In this document: positions 1 to 8,826 of the stretch, one piece after another
How positions within the stretch are numbered: the first letter of the stretch is position 1
Layout: the number at the start of each line of letters is the position of its first letter
Assembly (NCBI GenBank): GCA_963677375.2
Contig: CAXXIF010000003.1
Coordinates: forward strand, 62,001 to 126,000
DNA length: 64,000 nucleotides
Source of the DNA: Pseudaeromonas sp963677375
GTDB taxonomy: Bacteria > Pseudomonadota > Gammaproteobacteria > Enterobacterales > Aeromonadaceae
Direction of reading: 5' to 3'
The notes under the pieces: generated by a model
Told to the model about the DNA's origin: nothing
The model's database searches: none
What the model saw: only the letters and a program-made list of their open reading frames with translations
Made by a program: the position numbers and the translations under genes

Positions 1-94
1 TGGTTTTGTAGTCCAGTTGCTGCTCTGCGGATAGAGGGGCTGGTTTGGGAGGGAACGGGTAATCCAGCGTAGCGATGCCAACCATACTGCTCAT
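1..94 (-). CDS. nadA: Quinolinate synthase NadA, N-terminal fragment (runs off window)
   Basis: The reading frame runs off the left edge with no stop. The translation begins MSSMVGIATLDYPFPPKP, matching the NadA N-terminus, where YPFPPKP is a conserved early motif. NadA condenses iminoaspartate with dihydroxyacetone phosphate in NAD synthesis and carries a 4Fe-4S cluster further along, outside this window. The start is either the ATG at 94 or the one at 85. In E. coli nadA also lies just downstream of a tRNA-Lys/Val cluster that follows cpoB, so the context agrees. Only about 31 codons are visible. Confidence 0.8.
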   Translation of the reverse strand, partial: MSSMVGIATLDYPFPPKPAPLSAEQQLDYKT

Positions 95-237
95 CAACTC
101 ATACCAAAAAGTCAGAAAGTAAGGCGATTATACCGCCAAGTGAACTAGATCCCAATCTTTGCTGCCATGGCAACTTGAACCCCCGCCCCGTCAAACACTG
201 ACTATCCTCAAGGTATGTCTCTTATAGGAAGCAAACC

Positions 238-2370
238 ATGAACGAGATGTCACTGCGCAATAAACTCTTACTGTTTGTCACTGCGATCTTATTATTTAGT
301 AGTGCCATCACCACCATGTTTCTTTGGTCTGCATTACAAGATGCAAATGAAGCCATCGTCAATAAAGCCAGGAATGCCTTGGAAGAAGAGGTGAGCCGTA
401 GCTTGGCGGGTCAGACTGGTCTATATGGTGAGCGTATCGCCACTTTCATCAATCAAATTTACCGTATCCCAGAAGTAGTCGATGGCCTCATCGAGCAAGC
501 CTATCAACAAAGTGACTCAGCACCCAGCCGGCAACAGCTTCAGGAGCTGCTGCATGGGGTAATAAACAAAGATAAACAAATTAGCTCCATCTACGCACAG
601 TTTGAGCCAGGTGGATACCTTGATAAAGATACTGATTGGTTAAAGGGGGCCAGTCACTCTGTGACCAATAAGGGAACTTTGGAGATCTATTTCATCCGTA
701 ATGCCGATGGATCTGTAAGCCAACAACCTGTTGAGCAAGCGGCCAGTGAAGGTAAATATGATAAGACCCTCAACGAATTTGGGATACGCAATGGTGAATG
801 GTACCTCTGTGCCAAAGAAAGGCTCACCCCCTGCCTGATGGAGCCTTACGTCTATGAAGTATCGCCTGGCCATCAGGAGCTGATGACCAGTCTCACCCTC
901 CCTGTACTCCGGGATAACAAATTTGTCGGTTTGACCGGAGTCGATCTCAACCTGCCCCTGTTTCAGCAACAAACCGAAGAGTTGGCAAAAGCCTTGTATG
1001 ATGGGACTGCTTCGGTGTTACTCCTCAGCAGCAAAAAGTTGATCGTCGGCAGCAGCCAACATAAGGACAAGATTGGCAGACCCCTATCCGAATTATCCGG
1101 CCCCGAAGCGACGGATTGGAACCATATACTGGAGAATAACAGCAATATCCTCATTGAATCGGAGCATATCCTGGCTCGCTATCCAATCCAGATCCCTATG
1201 GCTAATCAAACATGGACTCTGCTGCTTTCTGTGCCGAAAGACAAGGCCATGGCGCAAGCTAATGTCATCGCCACCGAACTGAATAATCTGGTCAAGGGTG
1301 TAGGACTTCGACAAGTTATTATCGGCATCATCATTACCCTAATTGCCATCGTGCTGCTCGTGATGCTACTCAGTACCATTGCCAAGCCACTGCGTCTTAT
1401 TACTAGCCATGTGGCGGACCTCACCTCGGCAGAAGGAGACTTGACTCAACGAATTGGCGTGAAAAGTCATTCTGAGCTGATTAGCCTTGCCCATCATCTG
1501 AACTTATTCATCTCCAAGCTACGGGACATTATCAGTGAATTAAAATGTGTCGGCCATGAGGTCAGTAAAGAGTCCATAATGGTCGGCACGATTGCAGATG
1601 ACATTCATACCAGTGTGTCATTACAGCACCGTGAAATAGACAGCGTAGTGACCGCTATGCATGAGATGAGCACTACAGCTTCCGATGTAGCGCGCTATGC
1701 CGCAGAAGCGGCAAATGAAGCGGAGAATGCCACCCGACAAACACAGCACTCCCAGCAAACGCTGTCCCGGACCAAACAAGAGATAGAACAGTTGGCTGCT
1801 GAAATGGGCACTGCGAACACAGCTATCAGTCAGGTGGCGACTAGCAGTGCCAATATCAGCGGTATCCTGGATGTGATCCGGGCCATTTCAGAACAAACCA
1901 ATTTGCTGGCACTGAATGCTGCAATCGAGGCGGCTAGAGCCGGGGATATGGGTCGAGGATTTGCCGTCGTGGCCGATGAGGTGAGGGCATTGGCAACCAA
2001 GACCCGAACTTCGACGGATGAGATTGGCGCACTGATTTCAACCTTGCAAAATGAAGTTGCCAAGACACTGGGGATCATCAACTCCGGTGTAAATCGAGCC
2101 CACGACACAGTCCGTAGTTCGGATGAGGCATACACCAGTCTGTTGCAAGTTGTCACCCAGATACAAGCAATGTATGACCACATCACCCAGGTCGCTACTG
2201 CGGCCGAAGAGCAAAGCTCAGTCAGTGAAGAGATCAACATGAACCTGACCCGTATCGGTGATGCGGCAGGCAACTTGACTCACCAGGCGGATCGGGCCAG
2301 CCAAGGCAGTAGCAGTTTGAAACAACAGGTCCAAAATTTGGAAGCCCAATTGGGCAAACTGAGAACCTGA
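238..2370 (+). CDS. Methyl-accepting chemotaxis protein
   Basis: Transmembrane chemoreceptor of 710 residues that would pass periplasmic ligand signals to CheA/CheW. The order visible is: a membrane segment at about residues 9-29, a large periplasmic sensor of about 320 residues (size fits a double-Cache domain), a second membrane segment at about 356-379, a HAMP linker, and a long helical signalling domain. The hairpin tip begins near residue 552 (EQTNLLALNAAIEAARAG). There is no CheR-docking pentapeptide at the C-terminus, which ends LGKLRT. AGGAAG lies upstream of the ATG. The ligand cannot be told from sequence. The gene is convergent with the tRNA array and ends in a shared bidirectional terminator. 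Confidence 0.93.
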   Translation: MNEMSLRNKLLLFVTAILLFSSAITTMFLWSALQDANEAIVNKARNALEEEVSRSLAGQTGLYGERIATFINQIYRIPEVVDGLIEQAYQQSDSAPSRQQLQELLHGVINKDKQISSIYAQFEPGGYLDKDTDWLKGASHSVTNKGTLEIYFIRNADGSVSQQPVEQAASEGKYDKTLNEFGIRNGEWYLCAKERLTPCLMEPYVYEVSPGHQELMTSLTLPVLRDNKFVGLTGVDLNLPLFQQQTEELAKALYDGTASVLLLSSKKLIVGSSQHKDKIGRPLSELSGPEATDWNHILENNSNILIESEHILARYPIQIPMANQTWTLLLSVPKDKAMAQANVIATELNNLVKGVGLRQVIIGIIITLIAIVLLVMLLSTIAKPLRLITSHVADLTSAEGDLTQRIGVKSHSELISLAHHLNLFISKLRDIISELKCVGHEVSKESIMVGTIADDIHTSVSLQHREIDSVVTAMHEMSTTASDVARYAAEAANEAENATRQTQHSQQTLSRTKQEIEQLAAEMGTANTAISQVATSSANISGILDVIRAISEQTNLLALNAAIEAARAGDMGRGFAVVADEVRALATKTRTSTDEIGALISTLQNEVAKTLGIINSGVNRAHDTVRSSDEAYTSLLQVVTQIQAMYDHITQVATAAEEQSSVSEEINMNLTRIGDAAGNLTHQADRASQGSSSLKQQVQNLEAQLGKLRT

Positions 2371-2390
2371 TACTGTCTGTAATCAACGCA

Positions 2391-2420
2391 AAAAAAAGCC
2401 CGTGTATACACGGGCTTTTT
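2391..2420. terminator. Bidirectional intrinsic terminator
   Basis: An 18-bp perfect palindrome (GCCCGTGTATACACGGGC, 2398-2415) is flanked by A7 on the left and T5 on the right. It can therefore end both the rightward chemoreceptor transcript and the leftward tRNA transcript. Confidence 0.9.
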
Positions 2421-2424
2421 TATA

Positions 2425-2500
2425 TGGTGGGTCGTGCGGGATTCGAACCTGCGACCAATTGATTAAAAGTCAACTGCTCTACCGACTGAGCTAACGACCC
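2425..2500 (-). tRNA. tRNA-Lys (TTT)
   Basis: 76 nt including encoded CCA; anticodon UUU. Last gene of the leftward tRNA transcript, right next to the terminator. Confidence 0.97.
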
Positions 2501-2509
2501 ATTTTAAAC

Positions 2510-2585
2510 TGGTGGTCGCTATTGGGATCGAACCAATGACCCCCTCCTTGTAAGGGAGGTGCTCTCCCAGCTGAGCTAAGCGACC
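2510..2585 (-). tRNA. tRNA-Val (TAC)
   Basis: 76 nt with encoded CCA; anticodon UAC read from CCTTGTAAGGG on the plus strand. First of seven near-identical valine genes in the array. Confidence 0.97.
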
Positions 2586-2669
2586 TGGGTATATTTGCTG
2601 GGTTGTGGCAATGGCTCGTTTTTTGAACTCATCGTCAACAACACCTTGCTTTCGACAACACGACTAAAT

Positions 2670-2745
<76 letters not shown>

Positions 2746-2754
2746 ATTTTAAAC

Positions 2755-2830
2755 TGGTGGTCGCTATTGGGATCGAACCAATGACCCCCTCCTTGTAAGG
2801 GAGGTGCTCTCCCAGCTGAGCTAAGCGACC
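2755..2830 (-). tRNA. tRNA-Val (TAC)
   Basis: Same body as the other valine copies, encoded CCA present, 10 nt from the upstream-transcribed Lys gene. Confidence 0.97.
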
Positions 2831-2840
2831 TGGGCATATC

Positions 2841-2916
2841 TGGTGGGTCGTGCGGGATTCGAACCTGCGACCAATTGATTAAAAGTCAACTGCTCTACCG
2901 ACTGAGCTAACGACCC
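2841..2916 (-). tRNA. tRNA-Lys (TTT)
   Basis: Anticodon UUU. The middle of the three TTT lysine genes in the array. Confidence 0.97.
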
Positions 2917-2925
2917 GTTTTAAAA

Positions 2926-3001
2926 TGGTGGTCGCTATTGGGATCGAACCAATGACCCCCTCCTTGTAAGGGAGGTGCTCTCCCAGCTGAGCTAAGCGAC
3001 C
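2926..3001 (-). tRNA. tRNA-Val (TAC)
   Basis: Anticodon UAC, 76 nt with CCA; followed on its right by an 84-nt spacer copy. Confidence 0.97.
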
Positions 3002-3085
3002 TGGGTATATTTGCTGGGTTGTGGCAATGGTTCGTCTCTTGAACTCATCGTCAACAACACCTTGCTTTTAGCAACACGACTAAAT

Positions 3086-3161
<76 letters not shown>

Positions 3162-3170
3162 ATTTTAAAC

Positions 3171-3246
3171 TGGTGGTCGCTATTGGGATCGAACCAATGA
3201 CCCCCTCCTTGTAAGGGAGGTGCTCTCCCAGCTGAGCTAAGCGACC
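3171..3246 (-). tRNA. tRNA-Val (TAC)
   Basis: Anticodon UAC; identical in body to the neighbouring copies. Confidence 0.97.
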
Positions 3247-3329
3247 TGGGCATACTTGCTGGATTGTGGCAATGGTCCGTCTCTTGAACTCATCGTCAAC
3301 AACACCATGTTTTGGCAACACAACTAAAT

Positions 3330-3405
<76 letters not shown>

Positions 3406-3414
3406 ATTTTAAAC

Positions 3415-3490
3415 TGGTGGTCGCTATTGGGATCGAACCAATGACCCCCTCCTTGTAAGGGAGGTGCTCTCCCAGCTGAGCTAAGCGACC
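3415..3490 (-). tRNA. tRNA-Val (TAC)
   Basis: Anticodon UAC, encoded CCA. Confidence 0.97.
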
Positions 3491-3574
3491 TGGGAATACT
3501 TGCCGGGTTGTGACCATGGTTCGTCTCTTGAACTCATCGTCATCAACACCTTGCTTTTAACAACACGACTAAAC

Positions 3575-3650
<76 letters not shown>

Positions 3651-3659
3651 ATTTTAAAC

Positions 3660-3735
3660 TGGTGGTCGCTATTGGGATCGAACCAATGACCCCCTCCTTG
3701 TAAGGGAGGTGCTCTCCCAGCTGAGCTAAGCGACC
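3660..3735 (-). tRNA. tRNA-Val (TAC)
   Basis: Anticodon UAC, encoded CCA. Confidence 0.97.
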
Positions 3736-3818
3736 TGGGAATACTTGCCGGGTTGTGACCATGGTTCGCATCTTGAACTCATCGTCAACAACACCATGTT
3801 TTGGCAACACAACTAAAT

Positions 3819-3894
<76 letters not shown>

Positions 3895-3903
3895 ATTTTA
3901 AAC

Positions 3904-3979
3904 TGGTGGTCGCTATTGGGATCGAACCAATGACCCCCTCCTTGTAAGGGAGGTGCTCTCCCAGCTGAGCTAAGCGACC
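3904..3979 (-). tRNA. tRNA-Val (TAC)
   Basis: Anticodon UAC; second gene of the transcript. Confidence 0.97.
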
Positions 3980-3989
3980 TGGGAATATC

Positions 3990-4065
3990 TGGTGGGTCGT
4001 GCGGGATTCGAACCTGCGACCAATTGATTAAAAGTCAACTGCTCTACCGACTGAGCTAACGACCC
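3990..4065 (-). tRNA. tRNA-Lys (TTT)
   Basis: Anticodon UUU; first gene transcribed, about 50 bp downstream of the predicted promoter. Confidence 0.97.
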
Positions 4066-4115
4066 ACTCTTTGGCTGCCACCGCAAGCCATGCTTCCTGG
4101 CGCCAACGGCGGCCT

Positions 4116-4143
4116 ATATTACGGATTTAGATGACTGACGCAA
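4116..4143 (-). promoter_or_regulatory. Predicted tRNA-array promoter
   Basis: On the minus strand a TTGCGT -35 (4138-4143) and a TAATAT -10 (4116-4121) are 16 bp apart. A GC-rich discriminator (AGGCCGCCG) follows, the pattern of stringently controlled stable-RNA promoters. It lies about 50 bp before the first tRNA-Lys. Confidence 0.6.
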
Positions 4144-4187
4144 CAGAAAAATTCAGATTTTTGTCCGTTTGCTCAGCCTTCATCCAA

Positions 4188-4214
4188 TGGCTGATTGTTT
4201 CGTACAATCAGCCA
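4188..4214. terminator. Hairpin just after cpoB
   Basis: An 11-bp perfect stem (TGGCTGATTGT with ACAATCAGCCA) and 5-nt loop lie 5 bp past the cpoB stop. There is no U-tract on the cpoB strand, so it may protect the mRNA 3' end rather than terminate by itself. Confidence 0.5.
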
Positions 4215-4219
4215 GCAAC

Positions 4220-4993
4220 TTACTTGGCATTCAAGGCTTTCTGTGCCAATTGCGCAGAGGGCGTATCCGGGTATTGTTTGACAACTAACTGAAAAAACTT
4301 GTTCGCTTTTTCTTTGTCGCCTTCGCTCAAGGTAATCATGCCTAACTTCAAGATAGCATCAGCGCGCTTGGGTGAATCTTTAAACTTCTGCGCCACTATC
4401 AAAAAATTAGCCTTGGCGTTGTCTTTATCGCCTTGGTTATACAGCAATTGCCCAAGCCAATAGTGAGCGTTTGGCACATAACTTGACTGTGGATATTTCT
4501 GGATAAAAGCCTCGAATGCCGGTATGGCCTTGGCAAAATCCTTATCCTTCATCACTAGGCTAACGGCTGCGTCATAGGCTTGGGTTTCTTCAGCGCTTGC
4601 CGCTTTAGCGACAGGAGCTGGGGTCTGTCCCACAATCGGAGTGCCTGCGGCTTGCGAACTCTCGGTCGTCGCGCCAACTGGCGCCGTAGCAGACGGAGTA
4701 GCTTTAAGCTTATCCAGCTCTTGATATAGCCCCTTCTGGCGCTCGGTCGCTTGCTGAAGCTTATAATTGGCTTCTTCTAGGCTACCTCTTAGCTGCCTCA
4801 CGTCATTACTCAATGCATCAATTTGTTGCTGCATTTCGATCTGAACTAGATTTCGGGAGTTGTCCAATCGTTCCAGTTTCATCAAGCGATCTTCAACCGA
4901 TAACTCATCGGCATAAAGGTGCATCGAAAATAAACTGACGGAAAAAAGAGCGGCCATCAATATGGCCGCTTTCATCGATACGGTATTCATCAA
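4220..4993 (-). CDS. cpoB: Cell division coordinator CpoB (YbgF)
   Basis: Periplasmic protein of about 257 residues that links peptidoglycan synthesis by PBP1b to Tol-driven outer-membrane constriction. A signal peptide runs to about residue 28 (cleavage after LYA). A coiled coil from about 35 to 95 drives trimerisation, a Pro/Ala/Thr-rich linker follows, and three TPR-type repeats end the protein from about 135 (AYDAAVSLVMKDKDFAKAI, then YWLGQLLYNQGD and LKLGMITLSEGD). Alternative starts at M2 and M7 exist. Last gene of the tol-pal cluster, 10 bp after pal. Confidence 0.92.
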   Translation of the reverse strand: MMNTVSMKAAILMAALFSVSLFSMHLYADELSVEDRLMKLERLDNSRNLVQIEMQQQIDALSNDVRQLRGSLEEANYKLQQATERQKGLYQELDKLKATPSATAPVGATTESSQAAGTPIVGQTPAPVAKAASAEETQAYDAAVSLVMKDKDFAKAIPAFEAFIQKYPQSSYVPNAHYWLGQLLYNQGDKDNAKANFLIVAQKFKDSPKRADAILKLGMITLSEGDKEKANKFFQLVVKQYPDTPSAQLAQKALNAK

Positions 4994-5003
4994 CCGCTAG
5001 ACC

Positions 5004-5510
5004 TTAGTAAACCAGAACAGCGCGACGGTTCTTGGAGAAAGCATCTTCTGAATGGCTAGCATCAGCAGGCTTTTCTTCACCGTAGCTCACAACTGACAGT
5101 TGGGTCGCATCAACGCCCAGGTTCTGCAGATACTTGGCAACAGCCTTGGCACGACGCTCACCCAAGGCAATGTTGTACTCAGGAGTACCACGCTCGTCAG
5201 TATGACCTTCTACCAGAACCTTGATGTTGTTGTGCTCACGCAGGAAGTTAGCATGGGCTTGCAACAACTCAGTGTACTGACCATCGATGCCATCCTGATC
5301 AAAGGCGAAGTAGATCGTGTTGTCCTGACGCAGTGCTTCGTACTTCTGGCGCATTTGTTCATCGGCAGAGAGACCTTGATCAGCACCGCTCGCGGTTTCA
5401 ACGCCTTGCTCTTGCACGCCGGCACCTGAATCTTCAGTGCTGCTACATGCTGCCAGGGTAAACATCGGCAGAGCGATCATCAGACTTTTCAGCAGATTGT
5501 TGATTTGCAT
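5004..5510 (-). CDS. pal: Peptidoglycan-associated lipoprotein Pal
   Basis: Outer-membrane lipoprotein of 168 residues that binds peptidoglycan and TolB. The lipobox LAAC places the lipidated cysteine at residue 22. The C-terminal half is an OmpA-like domain with the diaminopimelate-binding pattern (VEGHTDERGTPEYN, then GERRAKAV). AAGGAAAAAAG lies just upstream of the ATG. It sits 30 bp after tolB, as in the usual tol-pal order. Confidence 0.96.
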   Translation of the reverse strand: MQINNLLKSLMIALPMFTLAACSSTEDSGAGVQEQGVETASGADQGLSADEQMRQKYEALRQDNTIYFAFDQDGIDGQYTELLQAHANFLREHNNIKVLVEGHTDERGTPEYNIALGERRAKAVAKYLQNLGVDATQLSVVSYGEEKPADASHSEDAFSKNRRAVLVY

Positions 5511-5540
5511 CTTTTTTCCTTGAATATTTTAATATGAGGG

Positions 5541-6845
5541 TTAGTTCAGGAACGGGGACCAGGCGGGTGCTCGCACCTCACCAGTGGTCGAAGGGAGGTT
5601 CGCCTTGAATCGGCCATCAGCCGAAACCAGAGCAAGCCCTTGTTTTCCTTGATAAACGGTGCTGTAAATAATCATACTTCCGTTTGGTGCAACACTCGGA
5701 GACTTATCAGACGCAGCTTGCGAGAGCACATACACCGCACCTGATTCCAGGTCTTGCCGAGCAATACGGTATTGCCCCTGAACCCGACTCACCATGACCA
5801 ATGATTTACCATCCGGACTCATGGATGCTGCCAAGTTCATGTCACCTTCCCAAGTAACTCGCTGTGTCGCGCCAGAGGCCAAATCTACTCTATAAATTTG
5901 TGGTTTTCCACCTCTCTCCGAGGTAAATACCAGGCTGCGACCATCGGGTGACCAGGAGGGTTCGGTATCAATCGAGCGCTCGGATGTCACACGCGTCAAC
6001 TGACGAGATCCGATGTCCAGAATATAGATATCCGGTTGGCCATCTTTGGACAAAACCAACGCTAATTTGCTGCCATCCGGAGACCATTCTGGCGCACCAT
6101 TAATGCCAGGATAGGATGCAACCAGTGAGCGGGACTGGCTATACAAGTCCTGGATATAAATGGATGCACGACGCTTCTCAAAACTCACGTAGGCCAGTTT
6201 GCGGCCATCGGGGGACCAGGAAGGCGACATCAGGGGCTCACGGGAGCGCAATAATACCCGCTCGTTGTAGCCGTCATAGTCTGCCATCATCAGTTGATAC
6301 GGATACTGCCCCCCATGTTGGAACGAGATATAACTGATGCGAGTCAGAAATGCCCCGCGTTCACCGGTTAGACGTTCGTAGACAATGTCGGAAATCCGGT
6401 GCGCATACTGCCGCAGTTGCTTACCAGGAACCGTCGCAACACGGCTATCCAGCACCGCATCTGCACCACCACTTTTGCCTTTGAGTACATCGACCAGCTC
6501 GAAGGTAACCTTATATTGGTTAGCACCCGCCGATTCAATATGTCCGACAACCATGGCTTCAATCCCCATGTTGGCCCATATCGGGTAGGTGATTTCAGCA
6601 GCTGTGGTGGGTGACTGCGGCATCTGGGTACGGGCCAGTGGCGCAAACTTGCCACTGCGCATCAGATCGGAGCTGATCACATTGGCAACGTCTTCCGGCA
6701 ATTGACCATCACCCGCCCATTTGAATTGAGGCACAGCAACCGGACGCCCACTGTCTACCCCGCCAGTAACCAGGATCTGCAATTCGGCAAACGCATTTTG
6801 GCTGGTCAACAACCAGACCATCAGAAGACCTACAAGTTTTTTCAT
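5541..6845 (-). CDS. tolB: Tol-Pal system translocation protein TolB
   Basis: Periplasmic protein of 434 residues that links Pal to the inner-membrane TolQRA motor. A signal peptide ends at about residue 20 (NAFA). An N-terminal alpha/beta domain of about 130 residues is followed by a six-bladed beta-propeller, seen as repeated W-SPDG-K-L-xx-S motifs from about residue 205. Length equals the family norm. Only 2 bp separate it from the preceding TolA-III-like gene, so the two are probably translated together. Confidence 0.96.
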   Translation of the reverse strand: MKKLVGLLMVWLLTSQNAFAELQILVTGGVDSGRPVAVPQFKWAGDGQLPEDVANVISSDLMRSGKFAPLARTQMPQSPTTAAEITYPIWANMGIEAMVVGHIESAGANQYKVTFELVDVLKGKSGGADAVLDSRVATVPGKQLRQYAHRISDIVYERLTGERGAFLTRISYISFQHGGQYPYQLMMADYDGYNERVLLRSREPLMSPSWSPDGRKLAYVSFEKRRASIYIQDLYSQSRSLVASYPGINGAPEWSPDGSKLALVLSKDGQPDIYILDIGSRQLTRVTSERSIDTEPSWSPDGRSLVFTSERGGKPQIYRVDLASGATQRVTWEGDMNLAASMSPDGKSLVMVSRVQGQYRIARQDLESGAVYVLSQAASDKSPSVAPNGSMIIYSTVYQGKQGLALVSADGRFKANLPSTTGEVRAPAWSPFLN

Positions 6846-6847
6846 TT

Positions 6848-7195
6848 TTACCTAATTCCAGGTTGCAATGTCAGTAACATGTTTTTGTATTGTTCGTACT
6901 TATCTTTGGGTGGTGCAGGTAACCGTTTCATCCGGGTTATCGTCGCGCGGGCCGCATTACAGACAGCGTCATCGCCTGTCCCCTGCCCCACAGCGGTGAC
7001 CTTACCGTCGGCCGCAAGTTTGATGCTTAAATCCACACACTGACGGCCATGCAGTCGTTTATCGCCCAGCCAATGCCGTTGGATTTCTTGAACGACTAGA
7101 GTTTCATAATCACTAACCTGCTGCTTAGCGATAACAGGCCCCCCCGTCACTAGCATCAGCACCAATGTAGTTAGGGTCACTCGGCTACCATTCAT
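6848..7195 (-). CDS. Stand-alone TolA domain III-like periplasmic protein
   Basis: Exported protein of about 115 residues. I chose the ATG at 7195 because AAGGA precedes it at good spacing and it opens a clear signal peptide (MNGSRVTLTTLVLMLVTGG). The mature part resembles the C-terminal domain of TolA: a paired-cysteine pattern (QCVDLSIKLAADG and DDAVCNAA) and a PPKDKYEQYKNM ending. By eye it matches classical TolA-III better than the TolA encoded next to it. It lacks the membrane anchor and the long helix. A role as a periplasmic partner of TolB, Pal or TolA is inferred from position between tolA and tolB. Confidence 0.7.
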   Translation of the reverse strand: MNGSRVTLTTLVLMLVTGGPVIAKQQVSDYETLVVQEIQRHWLGDKRLHGRQCVDLSIKLAADGKVTAVGQGTGDDAVCNAARATITRMKRLPAPPKDKYEQYKNMLLTLQPGIR

Positions 7196-7301
7196 ACTAA
7201 CATTCCTTTTCAGGCCATCGCGATGCACGCTTTGTACAACATTTAACCATTGGAATGCGAGTGTTTTTCTCACATTCCAGAAGGAGTGGCCAGCTCAGAG
7301 A

Positions 7302-8375
7302 CTACAGTTGCACGATTATCGCCAGATCATAGTCGGTCACTTTAAATGGTGTGGGATTGGGCAAAGAGCCAAGCTTGTTCAACGCAGCCTTGGCGGCAGA
7401 ACAGATAGCCGCATCACCATCACAAGAGCCAACATTGACGATCAATCCATCCGGCGCAATCTTCACCTTTATTACAGCTGATTTACCCTTCATGTTCTGA
7501 TCAGTGAACATATTGCGGGTAATGGTCGAAGAAACCAGGCCGGAATAAGCATCACCATCGCCACCCATACCTGGGCCTGCTTTATTACCTGCTGCGCCAG
7601 GGGTATCACTCTCCAGATCGCTAAACAGATCCTCTTCGAGCTTTTTAGCATCCTGTTGATTTTTCTTCTTCGCCTGATCAGCCTGCTTCTTCTCTAGTGC
7701 TTTTTTCTTGGCCTCTTCGACCTTCTTGCGTTCGAGCTCCTGCTGCTTTTTCTCGGCCTCTTGTTTCTTCAGCGCTTCCTGTTTTTTCTTTTCTTCCTCT
7801 TTCTTTAGCTGTTCAGCCTTTTTCAACTCAGCTTCTTTTTGTTTCAACTCATCTTCTTTCTTCTTGAGCTCATCTTCTTTTTTCTTCTCGTCAGCCTGTT
7901 TTTGCTCTTCCAGCTTTTTCTTGCGCTCTTCTTCAAGTTTTTGTTGTTCGAGCTCTTTCTTCTTCAGCTCATCTTTCTTCTTTTTCTCGAGCGCGATCTT
8001 CTTTTCGGCTTCTAAACGCTGACGTTCAACTTCTGTCTTCCGCTCTAGTTCTTTCTTAGTTTTGAGTTGTTCTTGTTCTTTGCGCAAGCGGATAGTCTCC
8101 GCCTCCTTTTGTTGACGAATAGTCTCAACCTCCTTCTTCTGCTCCAGAATCCGCTCTTTCTCTTCTTCTCGCTTTTGCTGCTTCTGTTGCTTAACAAATT
8201 CAGCATGCTGCTTGAATTGCAACTGATCGATAACGACTGCATGGACAACGCCACCACCGCCACCGCCTCCTGGACGCTTGGGTTTATCAAGGTTCCATTT
8301 GAGGACAAACATGAGAATGAGTAAAGCGTGCAACAATAGTGACACCACCACCGGGCCGGTCATACTACGTTTCAC
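7302..8375 (-). CDS. tolA: Cell envelope integrity protein TolA
   Basis: Inner-membrane-anchored protein of 357 residues that spans the periplasm and transmits TolQR proton-motive energy. The membrane segment is at about residues 8-25. A Gly run (GGGGGGG) comes next, then a Lys/Glu/Gln-rich single long helix to about residue 245, and a C-terminal domain ending DYDLAIIVQL. The start is GTG at 8375, supported by GGAG nine bases upstream; an ATG at 8363 is the alternative. The low-complexity helix creates spurious Ser/Phe-rich frames on the other strand. Confidence 0.93.
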   Translation of the reverse strand: MKRSMTGPVVVSLLLHALLILMFVLKWNLDKPKRPGGGGGGGVVHAVVIDQLQFKQHAEFVKQQKQQKREEEKERILEQKKEVETIRQQKEAETIRLRKEQEQLKTKKELERKTEVERQRLEAEKKIALEKKKKDELKKKELEQQKLEEERKKKLEEQKQADEKKKEDELKKKEDELKQKEAELKKAEQLKKEEEKKKQEALKKQEAEKKQQELERKKVEEAKKKALEKKQADQAKKKNQQDAKKLEEDLFSDLESDTPGAAGNKAGPGMGGDGDAYSGLVSSTITRNMFTDQNMKGKSAVIKVKIAPDGLIVNVGSCDGDAAICSAAKAALNKLGSLPNPTPFKVTDYDLAIIVQL

Positions 8376-8391
8376 CGTCGATTACTCCAGA

Positions 8392-8826
8392 TTATTTCTT
8401 GTTGTCAGCGGGTTGGGTCATCAGACCTACACTGGGAACCCCTGCCTCTTTAAGAGCAGCCATCAGCTGCACGACCGCATCGTACGGGACCTTGGCATCT
8501 CCCTGCACCACAACCGGCGAGTCTGGGTTTGTCCGCAAGTATTGGGCAACCTGTCCAGCCAGATCGACCAGATCAAGGGTCTCTTTATGCGTGTCGCCTA
8601 TATCAAGGAAATAACGACCTGTCGCGTCCACTGACGCCACTACCGGCACCTTCTGATCTTCCGACATAGGTTGGGAATCAGTTTGCGGCAGATCAACCGT
8701 CACCCCTTGCATGATCACAGGCGCTGTCGCCATGAAGATGATCAGCAACACCAACATCACGTCAATATAGGGAACCACGTTGATCTCGGCAACCGCACGT
8801 TTTTTGCTGCGGGGATGGACTTGCAT
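8392..8826 (-). CDS. tolR: Tol-Pal stator protein TolR
   Basis: Inner-membrane protein of 144 residues, part of the TolQR proton channel and homologous to ExbD. It has one membrane helix near residues 18-40 (NVVPYIDVMLVLLIIFMATAP) containing the conserved Asp that carries protons, and a periplasmic domain with the usual ExbD/TolR fold. Its ATG overlaps the TAA of the downstream tolQ frame by one base, so the two are translationally coupled in the repaired tolQ frame. Confidence 0.95.
   Translation of the reverse strand: MQVHPRSKKRAVAEINVVPYIDVMLVLLIIFMATAPVIMQGVTVDLPQTDSQPMSEDQKVPVVASVDATGRYFLDIGDTHKETLDLVDLAGQVAQYLRTNPDSPVVVQGDAKVPYDAVVQLMAALKEAGVPSVGLMTQPADNKK

Noticed and set aside
95..237. 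Flagellar sigma28 promoter for the chemoreceptor
   Set aside because: No TAAA-N15-GCCGATAA pattern could be found upstream of the start.
7708..8308. Ser/Phe-rich and Leu-rich frames opposite tolA
   Set aside because: They are shadows of the Lys/Glu-rich helix codons of tolA and have no ribosome binding sites.
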